The notes under the pieces: generated by a model
Databases searched by the model: none
What the model was told of the DNA's origin: nothing
The model's input: only the letters and a program-made list of their open reading frames with translations
Position numbers and translations under genes: made by a program
Assembly: GCF_002723915.1 (NCBI RefSeq)
Contig: NZ_BEWL01000001.1
Coordinates: 496,001 to 560,000 of the forward strand
DNA: 64,000 nt
From: Gluconobacter albidus
GTDB taxonomy: Bacteria; Pseudomonadota; Alphaproteobacteria; Acetobacterales; Acetobacteraceae
Direction of reading: 5' to 3'
Shown here: positions 44,620-54,593 of the stretch, piece after piece
Layout of the letters: every line of letters begins with the position of its first letter
Numbering within the stretch: the stretch's first letter is position 1

Positions 44620-45794
44620 CCTCCCGTCCTTTGGCCAAGCCGCTTTCCCTCTACATTCACTGGCCGTTCTGTCTGGCGAAGTGCCCCTACTGCGATTTCA
44701 ACTCCCATGTCCGGGACGTGATCCCGCAGCAGCGCTTCGCCGCAGCCCTGCGTCGTGAACTGGCCCATGACGCCGGCCGCCTGACCCGCGATGGCGTCAG
44801 ACGCCCCCTGCGTTCGATCTTTTTCGGCGGTGGCACCCCCTCGCTCATGGCTCCCGAAACCGTCGCGGCCCTGATCGAAGACGCACACCGCCTGTTCGAC
44901 GCACAGGACGATCTGGAAATCACGCTCGAAGCCAATCCGACCAGCGTCGAGGCCGGAAAATTCGCGGCGTTCCGTCAGGCCGGGGTCAACCGCGTCTCGC
45001 TCGGCGTGCAGAGCCTGCGGGACGATGCGCTGCACAAGCTCGGCCGCGAACACTCCGCCACGCAGGCCATTCGAGCGCTCGAAACCGCCCGCACCCTGTT
45101 CCCGCGCATTTCCTTTGACCTGATCTACGCTCGCCCGGGCCAGAGCGATGCCGACTGGACGGACGAGCTCAATACGGCGCTTGAGCTCGTGGCCGACCAC
45201 CTGTCGCTGTACCAGCTCACCATCGAGCCCGGCACGAAGTTCGAAGCCATGCACCGTCGCGGCGAACTGACCCTGCCCGACGAAGACACCGCCGCCCACC
45301 TCTATGACCTGACCGGCGACATCGCCGCCCGTCACGGCCTGCTGCCCTATGAAGTCTCGAACTACGCCCGCCCCGGCGCCGAGAGCCGCCATAACCTGAC
45401 CTACTGGCGCTATGCGGATTATATCGGCATCGGCCCCGGCGCTCATGGACGCCTGACGCTGGACGGCGAACTGTACGCCACCCGCCGTCACCGTGCACCC
45501 GAACCCTGGGCCGAACGGGTTGAAAAGACAGGCTCAGGCAGTACCGAGGAAACCCTGCTCACGCCGGAAGAAAAAGGCCGCGAAGCCCTGCTGATGGGCC
45601 TGCGCCTGTCTGAAGGCATCGACGAGGTGGCCTTCGCCACCCGTACGGGCCGCGCACTTATGGATTGTGTGGACCCTGCCCTGCTTGAAGCCTGCATCGA
45701 GGAAAACTACCTCGAACGGGACAGCGGTATCCTGCGCGCGACCGGCGAAGGACGGCTTCGTCTTGAAGCGATACTGGCGCGCCTCGTCACTTGA
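44616..45794 (+). CDS. hemW: Radical SAM family haem chaperone HemW
   Basis: A 392-residue radical SAM protein. The cluster motif CLAKCPYC (C-x3-C-x2-C, residues 19-26) follows LYIHWPF. FFGGGTPSLM, LEANPTSVE, RVSLGVQSL and ARPGQS are the usual core blocks, and SRHNLTYWRYADYIGIGPGAHG is HemW-typical. HemW binds haem; older annotations call it oxygen-independent coproporphyrinogen oxidase. The TTG start at 44616 overlaps the kup stop. Confidence 0.92.
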   Translation: MTSRPLAKPLSLYIHWPFCLAKCPYCDFNSHVRDVIPQQRFAAALRRELAHDAGRLTRDGVRRPLRSIFFGGGTPSLMAPETVAALIEDAHRLFDAQDDLEITLEANPTSVEAGKFAAFRQAGVNRVSLGVQSLRDDALHKLGREHSATQAIRALETARTLFPRISFDLIYARPGQSDADWTDELNTALELVADHLSLYQLTIEPGTKFEAMHRRGELTLPDEDTAAHLYDLTGDIAARHGLLPYEVSNYARPGAESRHNLTYWRYADYIGIGPGAHGRLTLDGELYATRRHRAPEPWAERVEKTGSGSTEETLLTPEEKGREALLMGLRLSEGIDEVAFATRTGRALMDCVDPALLEACIEENYLERDSGILRATGEGRLRLEAILARLVT

Positions 45795-45830
45795 GGGCAT
45801 GATCCGGTCTTAATCCATCTGGAAGAGACC

Positions 45831-46919
45831 ATGCGCCGATCCATTCTCTCTGCCCTTCTGGCTGCCTGCACCGTACTCGCCCCGCTTTCCGTTACGACGG
45901 CTGCTCCTGCTCCGAATTACGTCGTGCTCGACAACGACTTCCTCGGTCCGGGCGGCTCCAACATCCAGTCCATCATTCCCCTGCTCAACCGCCCGGGCGT
46001 GACGCTGCTCGGCCTGACCTCCGTCGTCGGCGATGACTGGGAGAACGCGGGCACGGCGCATGCCCTGCGCTTTCTGGAAATCGCCCGCCAGACACAGATC
46101 CCGGTCGCCGATGGCGCCACCACGCCGCTGGTCAACACCGTCGCGGAAACGAAACTGCGCGAACAGCAGTTCGGAATCATTCCCTGGAAGGGCGCATGGG
46201 GTGGCCTCGGTTCCATCGAACACGTCCCGGCCACACAGCCTCCCGTCGGCAAACTGCCCGAAGGCACGCCCCATACCGCCGCCGATGCGCTGCCGGCAGC
46301 CATGTTCCTGATCCGCGAGGTCCACGCCCATCCGCATCAGGTCACGATCATCGCCGCCGGCCCGCTGACAAACCTCGCCCTCGCCATCCGGATTGACCCG
46401 ACCTTCGCCGAGACAGCCAAACAGCTCGTCTTCATGGGCGGCCTGCTCGATGCCAGCATGATGTCCGTCACCGGCAACGCCGACTTCGCGTCCGATTTCA
46501 ACCTGATCATGGACCCCGAAGCTGCCCGCATTGCCCTGACCGCACCATGGGCCGCCATCACCTGCGTCGGCAACGTCTCGAACGACATCATGATGACGCC
46601 CGAACTCGCAGACCGGATCGACGCGAAGCACACCACCGTCACGGACTATCTGAAAAAGTATCAGGCGCCCCTGCCGCTCTGGGATGAACTGACATCGGCC
46701 ATCGCCGTTGATCCGACACTGATCACGACGTCCGTCACGGCCATCATGGACGTCAATATCGACCACGGGATGGATTACGGTCACGCCCATATCTGGCCGG
46801 ATTCCACGGCGCCGAAGGGCATGGGCCTGCGGAAGGTGAAGATCGTGCAGTCCATCGACAAGGCGCGCTTCATCAACGAGTTCGTCTCGCAGTCCCAGAA
46901 CGCCATGGGCACGCACTAA
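45831..46919 (+). CDS. Exported nucleoside hydrolase-like protein
   Basis: A 362-residue protein with a signal peptide (SALLAACTVLAPLSVTTAAPA). The family fold is clear: LNRPGVTLLGLTSVVGDDW, HPHQVTIIAAGPLTNLALAIR, FMGGLLDA, FNLIMDPEAARIAL. The N-terminal calcium motif, usually D-x-D-P-G-x-D-D, reads VLDNDFLGPGGSNIQ, with Asp34 and Asp36 but no DD pair. It would cleave nucleosides or related ribosides in the periplasm if active. GGAAGAG precedes the ATG. Confidence 0.88.
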   Translation: MRRSILSALLAACTVLAPLSVTTAAPAPNYVVLDNDFLGPGGSNIQSIIPLLNRPGVTLLGLTSVVGDDWENAGTAHALRFLEIARQTQIPVADGATTPLVNTVAETKLREQQFGIIPWKGAWGGLGSIEHVPATQPPVGKLPEGTPHTAADALPAAMFLIREVHAHPHQVTIIAAGPLTNLALAIRIDPTFAETAKQLVFMGGLLDASMMSVTGNADFASDFNLIMDPEAARIALTAPWAAITCVGNVSNDIMMTPELADRIDAKHTTVTDYLKKYQAPLPLWDELTSAIAVDPTLITTSVTAIMDVNIDHGMDYGHAHIWPDSTAPKGMGLRKVKIVQSIDKARFINEFVSQSQNAMGTH

Positions 46920-46946
46920 GAGCTTGCAGGAGAGCATCCGACACCT

Positions 46947-47366
46947 ATGCTGAACATCATCAAACTGGCCGTCGGCTGCCCGAGCATCGAAGTCCTGCGC
47001 GAGCGGCTGAACCACTACCGCATCAACGGCCACGCCACCGTCCAGACCCGCACCATGCCCAAACGGGCCGAGGAGGTTCTGGACGGCGGTTCCCTGTATC
47101 GCGTGATGGACGGCATGGTCCTGTGCCGCCAGCCCATCATCGGGCTGGAGAGTGCCCAGCGCGCGGATGGCAGCACGGGCACGCTGATCGTCGTGTCCGA
47201 CGAGATCATCCCTGTGCAGCCGCGGCCAATGCGCCCCTTTCAGGGCTGGCGTTATCTGGAGCCCAAGGACGCCCCGCCCGATCTGGGCAGCAGCCTCGGT
47301 CAGGACGGCATTGCCGATCTTCCTCCCCGGCTCCGCAAGGAGCTGGCCGAACTCGCCCTGATCTGA
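46947..47366 (+). CDS. DUF1489 family protein
   Basis: A 139-residue alphaproteobacterial protein of unknown function. IIKLAVGCPSIEVL at the start, TRTMPKRAEEVLDGGSLYRV in the middle and GWRYLEPKDAPPDLG near the end match DUF1489. No active site is recognisable. It lies 27 bases after the nucleoside hydrolase gene in the same direction. Confidence 0.92.
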   Translation: MLNIIKLAVGCPSIEVLRERLNHYRINGHATVQTRTMPKRAEEVLDGGSLYRVMDGMVLCRQPIIGLESAQRADGSTGTLIVVSDEIIPVQPRPMRPFQGWRYLEPKDAPPDLGSSLGQDGIADLPPRLRKELAELALI

Positions 47367-47538
47367 CCCCTCAGGATCTGCCCCCCAGGGCCGCGCCACA
47401 TTTTTGCTGCATTCCGGGAACGGAATGGGACATGAAACGTCATGCCCTTATTACGGGGAGCCACAGGACGTTCCCCTTCCGACCTGCCGATCGTCCCGAA
47501 GGCGCTCCGTGCAGATCCGAACAGAAGGAGTGCCGCCT

Positions 47539-48483
47539 TTGCCGCCCTTTTCCCGCCCTTTCCGAGCCGGCACGGCCGCCATCACGCTGTCGGCAGCCCT
47601 CACCCTTGGCTTAGGCCTGACAGTCTTCGCTTCCGATGCGCTTGCACAGACGGCAGACACCGCTGAGACGCCAGCAGCCATTTCAAAAACCCTGCCCGGC
47701 AAGATCGTCTACACACAGCTCACAACGCCCGACCTGGCCAAAGCCAAGGCTTTTTATGGCGCACTGCTGGGCTGGACCTTTCAGGACCGCCCCGTCTCGC
47801 GCGGTCATTACGCCGAGGCGCTGGTCAACGGTCATGTCGTAGCCGGACTGGTCGAGCGTCCCCTGCCCGATACGGAAAACCCGCCCCAGCCGCTCTGGCT
47901 TCCGTTCATTTCGGCACTCGACGTTCCGACAGTGGCCAAGGCCGCCCTACAGTGGGGCGGCAAAGTGCTATATCGCCCGACCATCGTTCCGGGCCGCGGC
48001 GAACAGGCCATCATCGCCGACCCGCAGGGCGGACTTTTTGCCGCTCTGTACGCCCCTCATGGTGACCGGGACGATACGGACGCCACGGTTCAGGGGGACT
48101 GGATCTGGAATGCAATCCTGACTCCCGCCCCCGCAACCAGCGCCGGATTTTACCAGAAGCTCTTCGGTTATCAGGTTGAAGACGCGCCCCCTCCCGACAC
48201 ACACCAGCGCTACATTCTGGATTCACAGTCCATCGCCCGTGCGACCGTCAACCCCCTGCCAGCCCGCCTGCCGCCGGATGCCAGCGCGCGCTGGATCGGC
48301 TTCGTACAGGTAGACAGCGTCGGGAGTGCCGCCGAAAAAGCCGTGCAGCTCGGAGGACGTGTTCTCGTGCAGCCCCATCCCGATCATCAGAACAGCATGA
48401 TCGCCGTCCTCGCCGACCCGAGCGGCGCCGTCTTCGGCGTTATGGAATGGCATGATCCCAGCGCGGCAGGAGATGCGAAATGA
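47539..48483 (+). CDS. Exported protein with two VOC (glyoxalase-fold) domains
   Basis: A 314-residue protein. The first 37 residues are a signal peptide ending ASDALAQ. Two VOC modules follow: VYTQLTTPDLAKAKAFYGAL with IADPQGGLFAALY, and IWNAILTPAPATSAGFYQKL with LADPSGAVFGVMEW. I chose the TTG at 47539 because AAGGAG lies eight bases upstream and the protein then begins with a proper signal; a frame from 47404 adds 45 residues of no family likeness. Metal ligands for glyoxalase activity are not obvious. The stop overlaps the next start by ATGA. Confidence 0.83.
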   Translation: MPPFSRPFRAGTAAITLSAALTLGLGLTVFASDALAQTADTAETPAAISKTLPGKIVYTQLTTPDLAKAKAFYGALLGWTFQDRPVSRGHYAEALVNGHVVAGLVERPLPDTENPPQPLWLPFISALDVPTVAKAALQWGGKVLYRPTIVPGRGEQAIIADPQGGLFAALYAPHGDRDDTDATVQGDWIWNAILTPAPATSAGFYQKLFGYQVEDAPPPDTHQRYILDSQSIARATVNPLPARLPPDASARWIGFVQVDSVGSAAEKAVQLGGRVLVQPHPDHQNSMIAVLADPSGAVFGVMEWHDPSAAGDAK

Positions 48484-48917
48484 CCCGTTGGACAACAAAA
48501 TCCCTCCTCCGCCTCGGTGGAGCACTCTGCCTTCTGGGAGTTCTGTCGGGCTGCAGTGACTATGAATACGGCGGCCCCGGCCAATACGGCAGCTACTACG
48601 GCGGCGGGGGCTATTACAGCAGCACCTATAATCGCGGCTGGGGAAGCACGTGGGGCCCCGGATGGGGATGGGGACCGGGTTATGGCGTCGGCCCCTATCC
48701 CGGACGTGGACCAGGGCGGCGGCCTCCCGGTTTCCGTCCCGGACCTGGAGGCCCCGGTCATGGTCCCGGCGGACAGGGTAGACCCGGAAATGGACCCGGC
48801 GGCGGAAGGCCCGGGGGCGGTTCGGGACCAGGAAGGTCGGGAGGCGGAGGCATGGGCGGCGGCAACCATGGCGGCGGTCCAGGCGCTCACGGTCATGGCC
48901 CCGGTGGACGTCGCTGA
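48480..48917 (+). CDS. Gly/Pro-rich low-complexity lipoprotein
   Basis: A 145-residue protein. MTRWTTKSLLRLGGALCLLGVLSGC is a lipoprotein signal with Cys25. The mature part is rich in Gly, Tyr, Pro and Arg (GQYGSYYGGGGYYSS, later GPGGGRPGGGSGPGRSGGGG). I know of no function. It overlaps the VOC gene by four bases and has AGGAG eight bases before the ATG, so the two are coexpressed. Confidence 0.75.
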   Translation: MTRWTTKSLLRLGGALCLLGVLSGCSDYEYGGPGQYGSYYGGGGYYSSTYNRGWGSTWGPGWGWGPGYGVGPYPGRGPGRRPPGFRPGPGGPGHGPGGQGRPGNGPGGGRPGGGSGPGRSGGGGMGGGNHGGGPGAHGHGPGGRR

Positions 48918-48937
48918 ACGTCCCCCTTCACGGGCAC

Positions 48938-48968
48938 AAAAAAACCGGAGGCGCACAACCGCCTCCGG
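48938..48968 (-). terminator. Intrinsic terminator of the nitronate monooxygenase/FUSC unit
   Basis: A 9-bp stem CCGGAGGCG/CGCCTCCGG with a 6-base loop, followed on the minus strand by seven T. It lies just after the FUSC stop. Confidence 0.85.
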
Positions 48969-48970
48969 CA

Positions 48971-50959
48971 TCAGTCAGCTTTGCGGCCTGCACGCTCCAG
49001 AGCTGCAATCTCGGCCATGACATCGCCGTTTTCGACCTTCCGGGCAATATCGTCGAAGGGAGCGCCCGCCTCCAGAGCCTTCGCCGTAGCGCTCCAGCGC
49101 TCCCCGGCCTGCACATCGCCTTCGCATAGCCCTGCTGAAATATCAAACCGCAGCAGTGTCGCCTCTCCGCTCAGACGGCGCAGCGCCCGCAGCAGCGCAT
49201 GAGCCTGCGTTGCGCGTTCCCCCACAGCCGAAACTCCACCCAGAACAGGCAATGAGCCTCTGGCGAATTCCGCCCGTGTCGTATCAATTCCGGCCTGACG
49301 CTGGACGCGATCCGTCATAACGGGATCTTCCCGTTTGAGCACGGCCGCCACATAGCGCAGATTGCCGACCACGGCCGTCTGCAACAGGTCGTCCATGTCC
49401 TGCCCCCGCCGCTGCGGACAGACCGTGAAAGCACACAGGAGCCCGATGACACTACCGAGCGTATTGTCGAGCATCCGCATCCAGGCCACGCCCTGCGAGG
49501 GCATGAGCATTTCGGTCACAACGATGAACTGAGCGCTGATGAACACCACCAGCATCGTGTAATTGACCGCACGCATGGCAATCGCGCCAATCACGAAGGC
49601 CGCCACGGCAACCAGCATTTGCGCCGACCCCGGCAGGAACGGCGTCAACAACAGTGCAAGGACACCACCACCGAGCGTCCCGAGCACACGCTCAAGGGCC
49701 CGCACCAGCGTCGTCTGCCCGGAAGGCTGGACCACCAGCAACAGCGCCACCAGCGCCCAGAAGCCGAAATCCAGCTCCAGCCACCAGCTCGTCATATAGG
49801 TGGCCAACAGCCCGACCACGAGGCGCAGCGCATGTTGCCAGATCGTCGGTGTCAGGCGCGCCACATGACCTGGCAGATCTCCATCGAACGGCAGACGCGC
49901 CTTCTGAGCCAGCCCCTCGGCCAGCGTTCCCAGCGTTCGGGCACTGGTCGCCACGAGCTCGCCAACCGGCCCGGCTGTCGCAGGAATACTCCCCGCAAGT
50001 GCTAGCCCTTCTGCAGCGAGATGTTCAAGATCCGGCATGGGCTCAAGGGCCGCATCGCTCGCGTGCTGGCAGAGAGAGGAAAAGGCGGCCAGCGTACCCC
50101 GCGCCTCGAAATCCAGCCCCCGTGTCTCGACAAGGTGCTCCACGGCCAGCATCGCCGTAAACAGGCGTTCAGCCCCGGCGAGCGAGGCAATCAGGCGCCC
50201 GCGCATACCATAACTCGCATGCCCGGCATCAATCTGAAGCGCCATCCCACGGGCACGCTCAATCGCCGCACGCACATTCTGCCGATGAACGGTTTCCTGA
50301 AGCCGTCCGGCCGCAATTTCCCCTGCCATGACCGAAAGCAGCCGGTAACAGGCTCCTACGGCCCGACGTGCGGGAGCATAGGGATGCTGCGGCCAGACAA
50401 CGAGACACAGGAATGCAGCCCAGAGGCCGCCTCCTCCAAACGCCAAGGCGATCACGCCAGTGTCCTGAAGGGTCTGTGCCGGAAAGCCCGTGCCCGCAAG
50501 CATGACACAGCCCAGCAACGCACAGAGCAGCGCCAGGGACGGTGTCAGCGCCCGGGACATTCCCACCATCAGGCCGGTTACAACCAGCCAGGGCAGCACC
50601 CCCCAGAGCGGGTACACCGCAATCAGGGAGGTCACGCCCCCGAGGATCGCGCCGCAGACTGTAAAAAGTCCAAGAATGCGAAACTGTTCGCGCGCTGTCC
50701 CGCCCGGCTCGATCAGGCAGCTCCAGAAGGCGGCAAAGCCAGCCCAGGCCAGAACGGCCTGATGTTCATAAATCGCGGGGAGAAGCGCCACGACCGTCGC
50801 CACCGCCGCCCGGCTCCCTTCCGCCGGAGCAATCTGCTCCGGACTGACGGGAACCGAATGACGCGCCAGAAACTGCCTCAGGAACTCAAGCGGTCTCTCC
50901 CGGCTCTGAGGAGCCCGGGATGCTGACGTCTGGCGGGAAAGCGGCGGGTCGGAGGCCAT
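48971..50959 (-). CDS. FUSC family inner-membrane protein (AaeB/YccS-like)
   Basis: A 662-residue protein with two clusters of about five or six membrane helices: residues about 60-195 (VATVVALLPAIYEHQAVLAW) and about 400-510 (GLLATYMTSWWLELDFGFW). A cytoplasmic helical region lies between them and another at the end. This is the FUSC layout seen in the aromatic-acid efflux protein AaeB. Substrate unknown. The start ATG at 50959 shares a base with the stop of the flavoprotein gene (TGATG). Confidence 0.87.
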   Translation of the reverse strand: MASDPPLSRQTSASRAPQSRERPLEFLRQFLARHSVPVSPEQIAPAEGSRAAVATVVALLPAIYEHQAVLAWAGFAAFWSCLIEPGGTAREQFRILGLFTVCGAILGGVTSLIAVYPLWGVLPWLVVTGLMVGMSRALTPSLALLCALLGCVMLAGTGFPAQTLQDTGVIALAFGGGGLWAAFLCLVVWPQHPYAPARRAVGACYRLLSVMAGEIAAGRLQETVHRQNVRAAIERARGMALQIDAGHASYGMRGRLIASLAGAERLFTAMLAVEHLVETRGLDFEARGTLAAFSSLCQHASDAALEPMPDLEHLAAEGLALAGSIPATAGPVGELVATSARTLGTLAEGLAQKARLPFDGDLPGHVARLTPTIWQHALRLVVGLLATYMTSWWLELDFGFWALVALLLVVQPSGQTTLVRALERVLGTLGGGVLALLLTPFLPGSAQMLVAVAAFVIGAIAMRAVNYTMLVVFISAQFIVVTEMLMPSQGVAWMRMLDNTLGSVIGLLCAFTVCPQRRGQDMDDLLQTAVVGNLRYVAAVLKREDPVMTDRVQRQAGIDTTRAEFARGSLPVLGGVSAVGERATQAHALLRALRRLSGEATLLRFDISAGLCEGDVQAGERWSATAKALEAGAPFDDIARKVENGDVMAEIAALERAGRKAD

Positions 50960-52377
50960 CAGCGACCGGTCAGGATACGCTCCACGAGCTGGCCGACCGT
51001 CGGGACAAAGCCATTCGCGTAGAACGGGTCCGTTCCGAAACGCCACGCATTCGTGCCGCCGAACATGAGATTGTGATCCACCACATCATCTTCATCCGCA
51101 CCGGTCGGAATATGGGAAATGGTCTGGAGCGTCTTCTGGATGCAGAAAGAGCGCGGATCAGCCTTCTGACCGTTGGTATAGGGCTCGCGCTGCATCCAGT
51201 TGGAGAACCTGCACTGCGAGAGACATCCCATGCAGGCTGTCTGGTCGGCAAGAATCTCGCGGGCACTTTCCGGCGTCACGAATACCAGCGTGTCATCCGG
51301 CGTCCGCAGAGCTTCCGTAAAGCCTGCGGCTTCCCATTCGGCAATCCGGGGACGATCGGCCGCCGGCACGAACACTTCGCGCTTGCGGGCACCGACGCCA
51401 TAGGACGCCTCGTAGCCATCACCGGTTTCCTGGCTGTACGGCACCTGACGCTCGGAGCGGTCGCACAGATCCTGCAGGAAGCTGTTGCGGACGGCCGAGG
51501 AATAGAACCCGGTCGGGGAGAAGCGGTTGAGATACACATCCCCCTTCTTCAGCGTCAGAAGGCGGCGCTTCCACGCATCGGGGATCGGGCTTTCCTGCGT
51601 CAGAAGCGGACGGGTCCCGAACTGGAACGCAATCGGCCCGAGTTCCGGGTTGCCAATCCAGTCCTGCCAGTCCTCAAGATGCCAGACGCCACCCGCCATG
51701 ATGATCGGGGTCTCGTCCAGACCGTAGTTCCGCATGACGCGGCGCAGTTCGAGAACGCGCGGATAGGGATCTTCCGGAGAGAGCGGATTTTCCGTGTTGG
51801 ACAGGCCATTATGACCACCCGCACGCCACGGATCCTCATAAACCACGCCACCCAGCAGTTCCGGCGCCTTGCCATACGCACGGCGCCACAGGGCGTTGAA
51901 TGCGCGTCCCGAAGAAACGATCGGATAGTAGGGAAGCCCGAAACGAACCGCGATGTCGGACAGGCGATACGGCATCCCCGCACCGCACGTCACGCCATGC
52001 ACCAGCCCCGGAGCACCTTCGAGAATCCCGATGATGACCTCTTCGGCCCCACCCATTTCCCACAGGATATTGACGTTAATCCGGCCTTTGCCGCCTGAAA
52101 TATCATGGGCGATCTTCGCCTGCGCAATACCGCCGTCAATCGCATAACGGATCAGTTCCTGCTGGCGCTCACGGCGCGTACGGCCATGGTAGACCTGCGG
52201 AACCGGATGACCATCCTGATCGTAGCTGTCCGCATTGACGGCAGAAATGGTCCCGATCCCGCCCGCAGCGGCCCAGTGTCCGGCCGAGACGCCCGTAGAG
52301 ACGGAGACACCTTTGCCCCCTTCGATCAGAGGCAGCACATCCTGACCACCAAAACGGAGGGTATCAATAGATTTCAT
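50959..52377 (-). CDS. Nitronate monooxygenase-like flavoprotein with Cys cluster
   Basis: A 472-residue FMN-binding protein of the nitronate monooxygenase/2-nitropropane dioxygenase group. VSVSTGVSAGHWAAAGGIGT, GLVHGVTCGAGMP, PIIMAGGVWHLEDW and IAFQFGTRPLLT are family blocks. It is about 100 residues longer than typical members. In the extension, Cys382, Cys385, Cys389 (CMGCLSQC) and Cys412 (SFCIQK) form a C-x2-C-x3-C-x22-C pattern that could hold an iron-sulfur cluster or zinc. The start at 52377 opens MKSIDTLRFGGQDVLP. It is coupled to the FUSC gene. Confidence 0.85.
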   Translation of the reverse strand: MKSIDTLRFGGQDVLPLIEGGKGVSVSTGVSAGHWAAAGGIGTISAVNADSYDQDGHPVPQVYHGRTRRERQQELIRYAIDGGIAQAKIAHDISGGKGRINVNILWEMGGAEEVIIGILEGAPGLVHGVTCGAGMPYRLSDIAVRFGLPYYPIVSSGRAFNALWRRAYGKAPELLGGVVYEDPWRAGGHNGLSNTENPLSPEDPYPRVLELRRVMRNYGLDETPIIMAGGVWHLEDWQDWIGNPELGPIAFQFGTRPLLTQESPIPDAWKRRLLTLKKGDVYLNRFSPTGFYSSAVRNSFLQDLCDRSERQVPYSQETGDGYEASYGVGARKREVFVPAADRPRIAEWEAAGFTEALRTPDDTLVFVTPESAREILADQTACMGCLSQCRFSNWMQREPYTNGQKADPRSFCIQKTLQTISHIPTGADEDDVVDHNLMFGGTNAWRFGTDPFYANGFVPTVGQLVERILTGR

Positions 52378-52403
52378 GGGGACTGGCTGTCTCCGAAACT
52401 CAG

Positions 52404-52436
52404 AAAAAAAAGGGCGGGGCCTTGTGAGCCCCGCCC
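52404..52436 (-). terminator. Intrinsic terminator of pnp
   Basis: A 9-bp G/C stem (GGGCGGGGC with GCCCCGCCC) and 7-base loop followed on the minus strand by eight T. It separates pnp from the nitronate monooxygenase-like gene, which must have its own promoter or read-through. Confidence 0.9.
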
Positions 52437-52442
52437 CAACAC

Positions 52443-54593
52443 TCACTCGGCGTCGCGACGGGGCGGACGGCCAGGTCTGGCCCCCACGCTTTCCGTAATA
52501 TCGGCACCCGTAGCCTGATCGACAACCCTCATGGAGAGCTTGACCTTGCCGCGATCATCAAACCCGATGACCTTGACCTTCACGGCATCACCCTGCTTGA
52601 CGACATCGGACGTCTTTGCAACGCGGCCTTCAGCCAGTTCGGAAATGTGAACGAGGCCGTCACGCGGACCAAGGAAGTTCACGAACGCGCCGAAATCGGC
52701 GGTCTTGACGACCTTGCCGTCATAGATGCGGCCGATTTCCGGCTCGGCGACAATGCCTTCGATCCGGGAGATGGCCTTCTGGGCCTGCTCGTCGTTCGCA
52801 GCAGCAATGGTCACGGTGCCATCATCGCCGATATCGACCTTCGCGCCCGAATATTCGACGATCTCGCGGATCACCTTGCCACCGGAGCCGATCACGTCGC
52901 GGATCTTTTCCTTCGGCACGGAAATCGTCGTGATCTTCGGAGCATTGCCCGAAACGTCAGAACGGCCTTCCGTCAACGCCTTGGACATTTCGCCAAGGAT
53001 GTGGATCCGGCCTTCGCGGGCCTGTTCCAGCGCGATCTTCATGATTTCCGGCGTGATGGACGTGATCTTGATGTCCATCTGAAGCGCGGTCACGCCGTCA
53101 GCCGTACCAGCCACCTTGAAGTCCATGTCGCCGAGGTGATCTTCATCACCCAGGATGTCGGACAGCACAGCGTAACCACGATCTTCCTTGATAAGACCCA
53201 TGGCAATGCCAGCCACCGGACGCGGCAGCGGAACGCCGGCATCCATCAGCGCGAGCGACGAGCCGCAGACGGTCGCCATGGAAGACGAGCCATTGCTTTC
53301 CGTGATCTCGGAAACCACACGCATCGTGTACGGGAAGGCCTCCTTGGTCGGCAGCAGCGGATGGATCGCGCGCCATGCCAGCTTGCCATGACCGATCTCG
53401 CGACGGCCCGGGGATCCCATGCGACCACACTCGCCAACCGAATACGGCGGAAAATTGTAGTGCAGCAGGAAGTTGGAACGGTATTCCCCTTCCAGCGCGT
53501 CGATGATCTGTTCGTCCTGACCCGTGCCGAGCGTTGCGACCACAAGGGCCTGCGTCTCGCCACGCGTGAACAGGGACGACCCATGAGCGCGCGGCAGGAT
53601 GCCGACTTCAGCCAGGATCGGGCGGACCGTCTTCAGATCACGGCCATCAATCCGGATACCCGTCTTGAGGATGGAACCGCGAACGACCTGTGCCTCAAGC
53701 TCCTTGAGCATCGGCTTGGCAAGTTCAAGGTCCAGACCTTCCTCGGCCAGAATCTCGTTGATCCGGTCCTTGGCTTCGGCAACCTTCTTGTAACGGGCCT
53801 GCTTCTGACGTTCCTTGTAGGCGTCCGCCATCAGCTTGTTGCCGACCTTCTCGACGCGCTTGCGAAGGGCGATTTCTTCCTTCGTCAGCGACGGCAGATC
53901 CCACGGAGCCTTCGCAGCGTGCTCGGCCAGTGCGATAATGGCGTCGATAACGGGCTGGAAGGAGGTGTGACCCAGCGTGACGGCTTCAAGCATCGTCTCT
54001 TCCGAAAGCTCGCTGGCTTCGGATTCGACCATCAGCACGCCTTCGGCCGTACCGGCGACCATCAGGTCGAGCGTGCTGTCCTTGAGTTCGTCATGAACAG
54101 GGTTCACGACCAGCTTGCCGTCGATGCGGCCGATACGGGCGCAGGCAACGGGGCCGAAGAACGGAATGCCTGAGAGCGTCAGCGCAGCCGAGCAGCCGAT
54201 CAGCGACACAAGTGCCGGATCGTTCTCGTTGTCATAGCTCAGAACCGTTGCGGTGATCTGGACTTCGTTGCGGAAGTTCTCCGGGAACAGCGGACGGATC
54301 GGACGATCGATCAGACGGGCGTTCAGGACTTCGGCTTCGGACGGACGGCCTTCACGCTTGAAGAACCCACCCGGGATCTTGCCGGCGGCGTAAGCCTTTT
54401 CCTGGTAGTTGACCGTCAGCGGGAAGAAGTCCTGTCCCGGCTTGACGTTCTTGGCGCCAACGGCGGTGCAAAGCACAACCGTGTCGCCGTATGTGATCAT
54501 GACGGCGCCGTCTGCCTGGCGTGCGACCTTGCCGGTCTCCAGGATCAGAGGGCGTCCGGCCCATTCGATTTCCTTGCGGAAATAATCAAACAT
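52443..54593 (-). CDS. pnp: Polyribonucleotide nucleotidyltransferase
   Basis: A 716-residue 3'-5' phosphorolytic exoribonuclease. Two RNase PH domains (about 10-140 and 315-545) flank a helical domain; [20 protein letters not shown] and [20 protein letters not shown] are invariant-type blocks. A KH domain ([11 protein letters not shown]) and an S1 domain ([20 protein letters not shown]) follow. The C-terminal tail is short and Arg-rich. It lies downstream of rpsO as in many bacteria. Confidence 0.97.
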   Translation of the reverse strand: MFDYFRKEIEWAGRPLILETGKVARQADGAVMITYGDTVVLCTAVGAKNVKPGQDFFPLTVNYQEKAYAAGKIPGGFFKREGRPSEAEVLNARLIDRPIRPLFPENFRNEVQITATVLSYDNENDPALVSLIGCSAALTLSGIPFFGPVACARIGRIDGKLVVNPVHDELKDSTLDLMVAGTAEGVLMVESEASELSEETMLEAVTLGHTSFQPVIDAIIALAEHAAKAPWDLPSLTKEEIALRKRVEKVGNKLMADAYKERQKQARYKKVAEAKDRINEILAEEGLDLELAKPMLKELEAQVVRGSILKTGIRIDGRDLKTVRPILAEVGILPRAHGSSLFTRGETQALVVATLGTGQDEQIIDALEGEYRSNFLLHYNFPPYSVGECGRMGSPGRREIGHGKLAWRAIHPLLPTKEAFPYTMRVVSEITESNGSSSMATVCGSSLALMDAGVPLPRPVAGIAMGLIKEDRGYAVLSDILGDEDHLGDMDFKVAGTADGVTALQMDIKITSITPEIMKIALEQAREGRIHILGEMSKALTEGRSDVSGNAPKITTISVPKEKIRDVIGSGGKVIREIVEYSGAKVDIGDDGTVTIAAANDEQAQKAISRIEGIVAEPEIGRIYDGKVVKTADFGAFVNFLGPRDGLVHISELAEGRVAKTSDVVKQGDAVKVKVIGFDDRGKVKLSMRVVDQATGADITESVGARPGRPPRRDAE

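Noticed and set aside
52647-54173. 508-codon open frame opposite pnp
   Set aside because: Shadow of pnp, rich in Arg, His and Asp, no recognisable fold.
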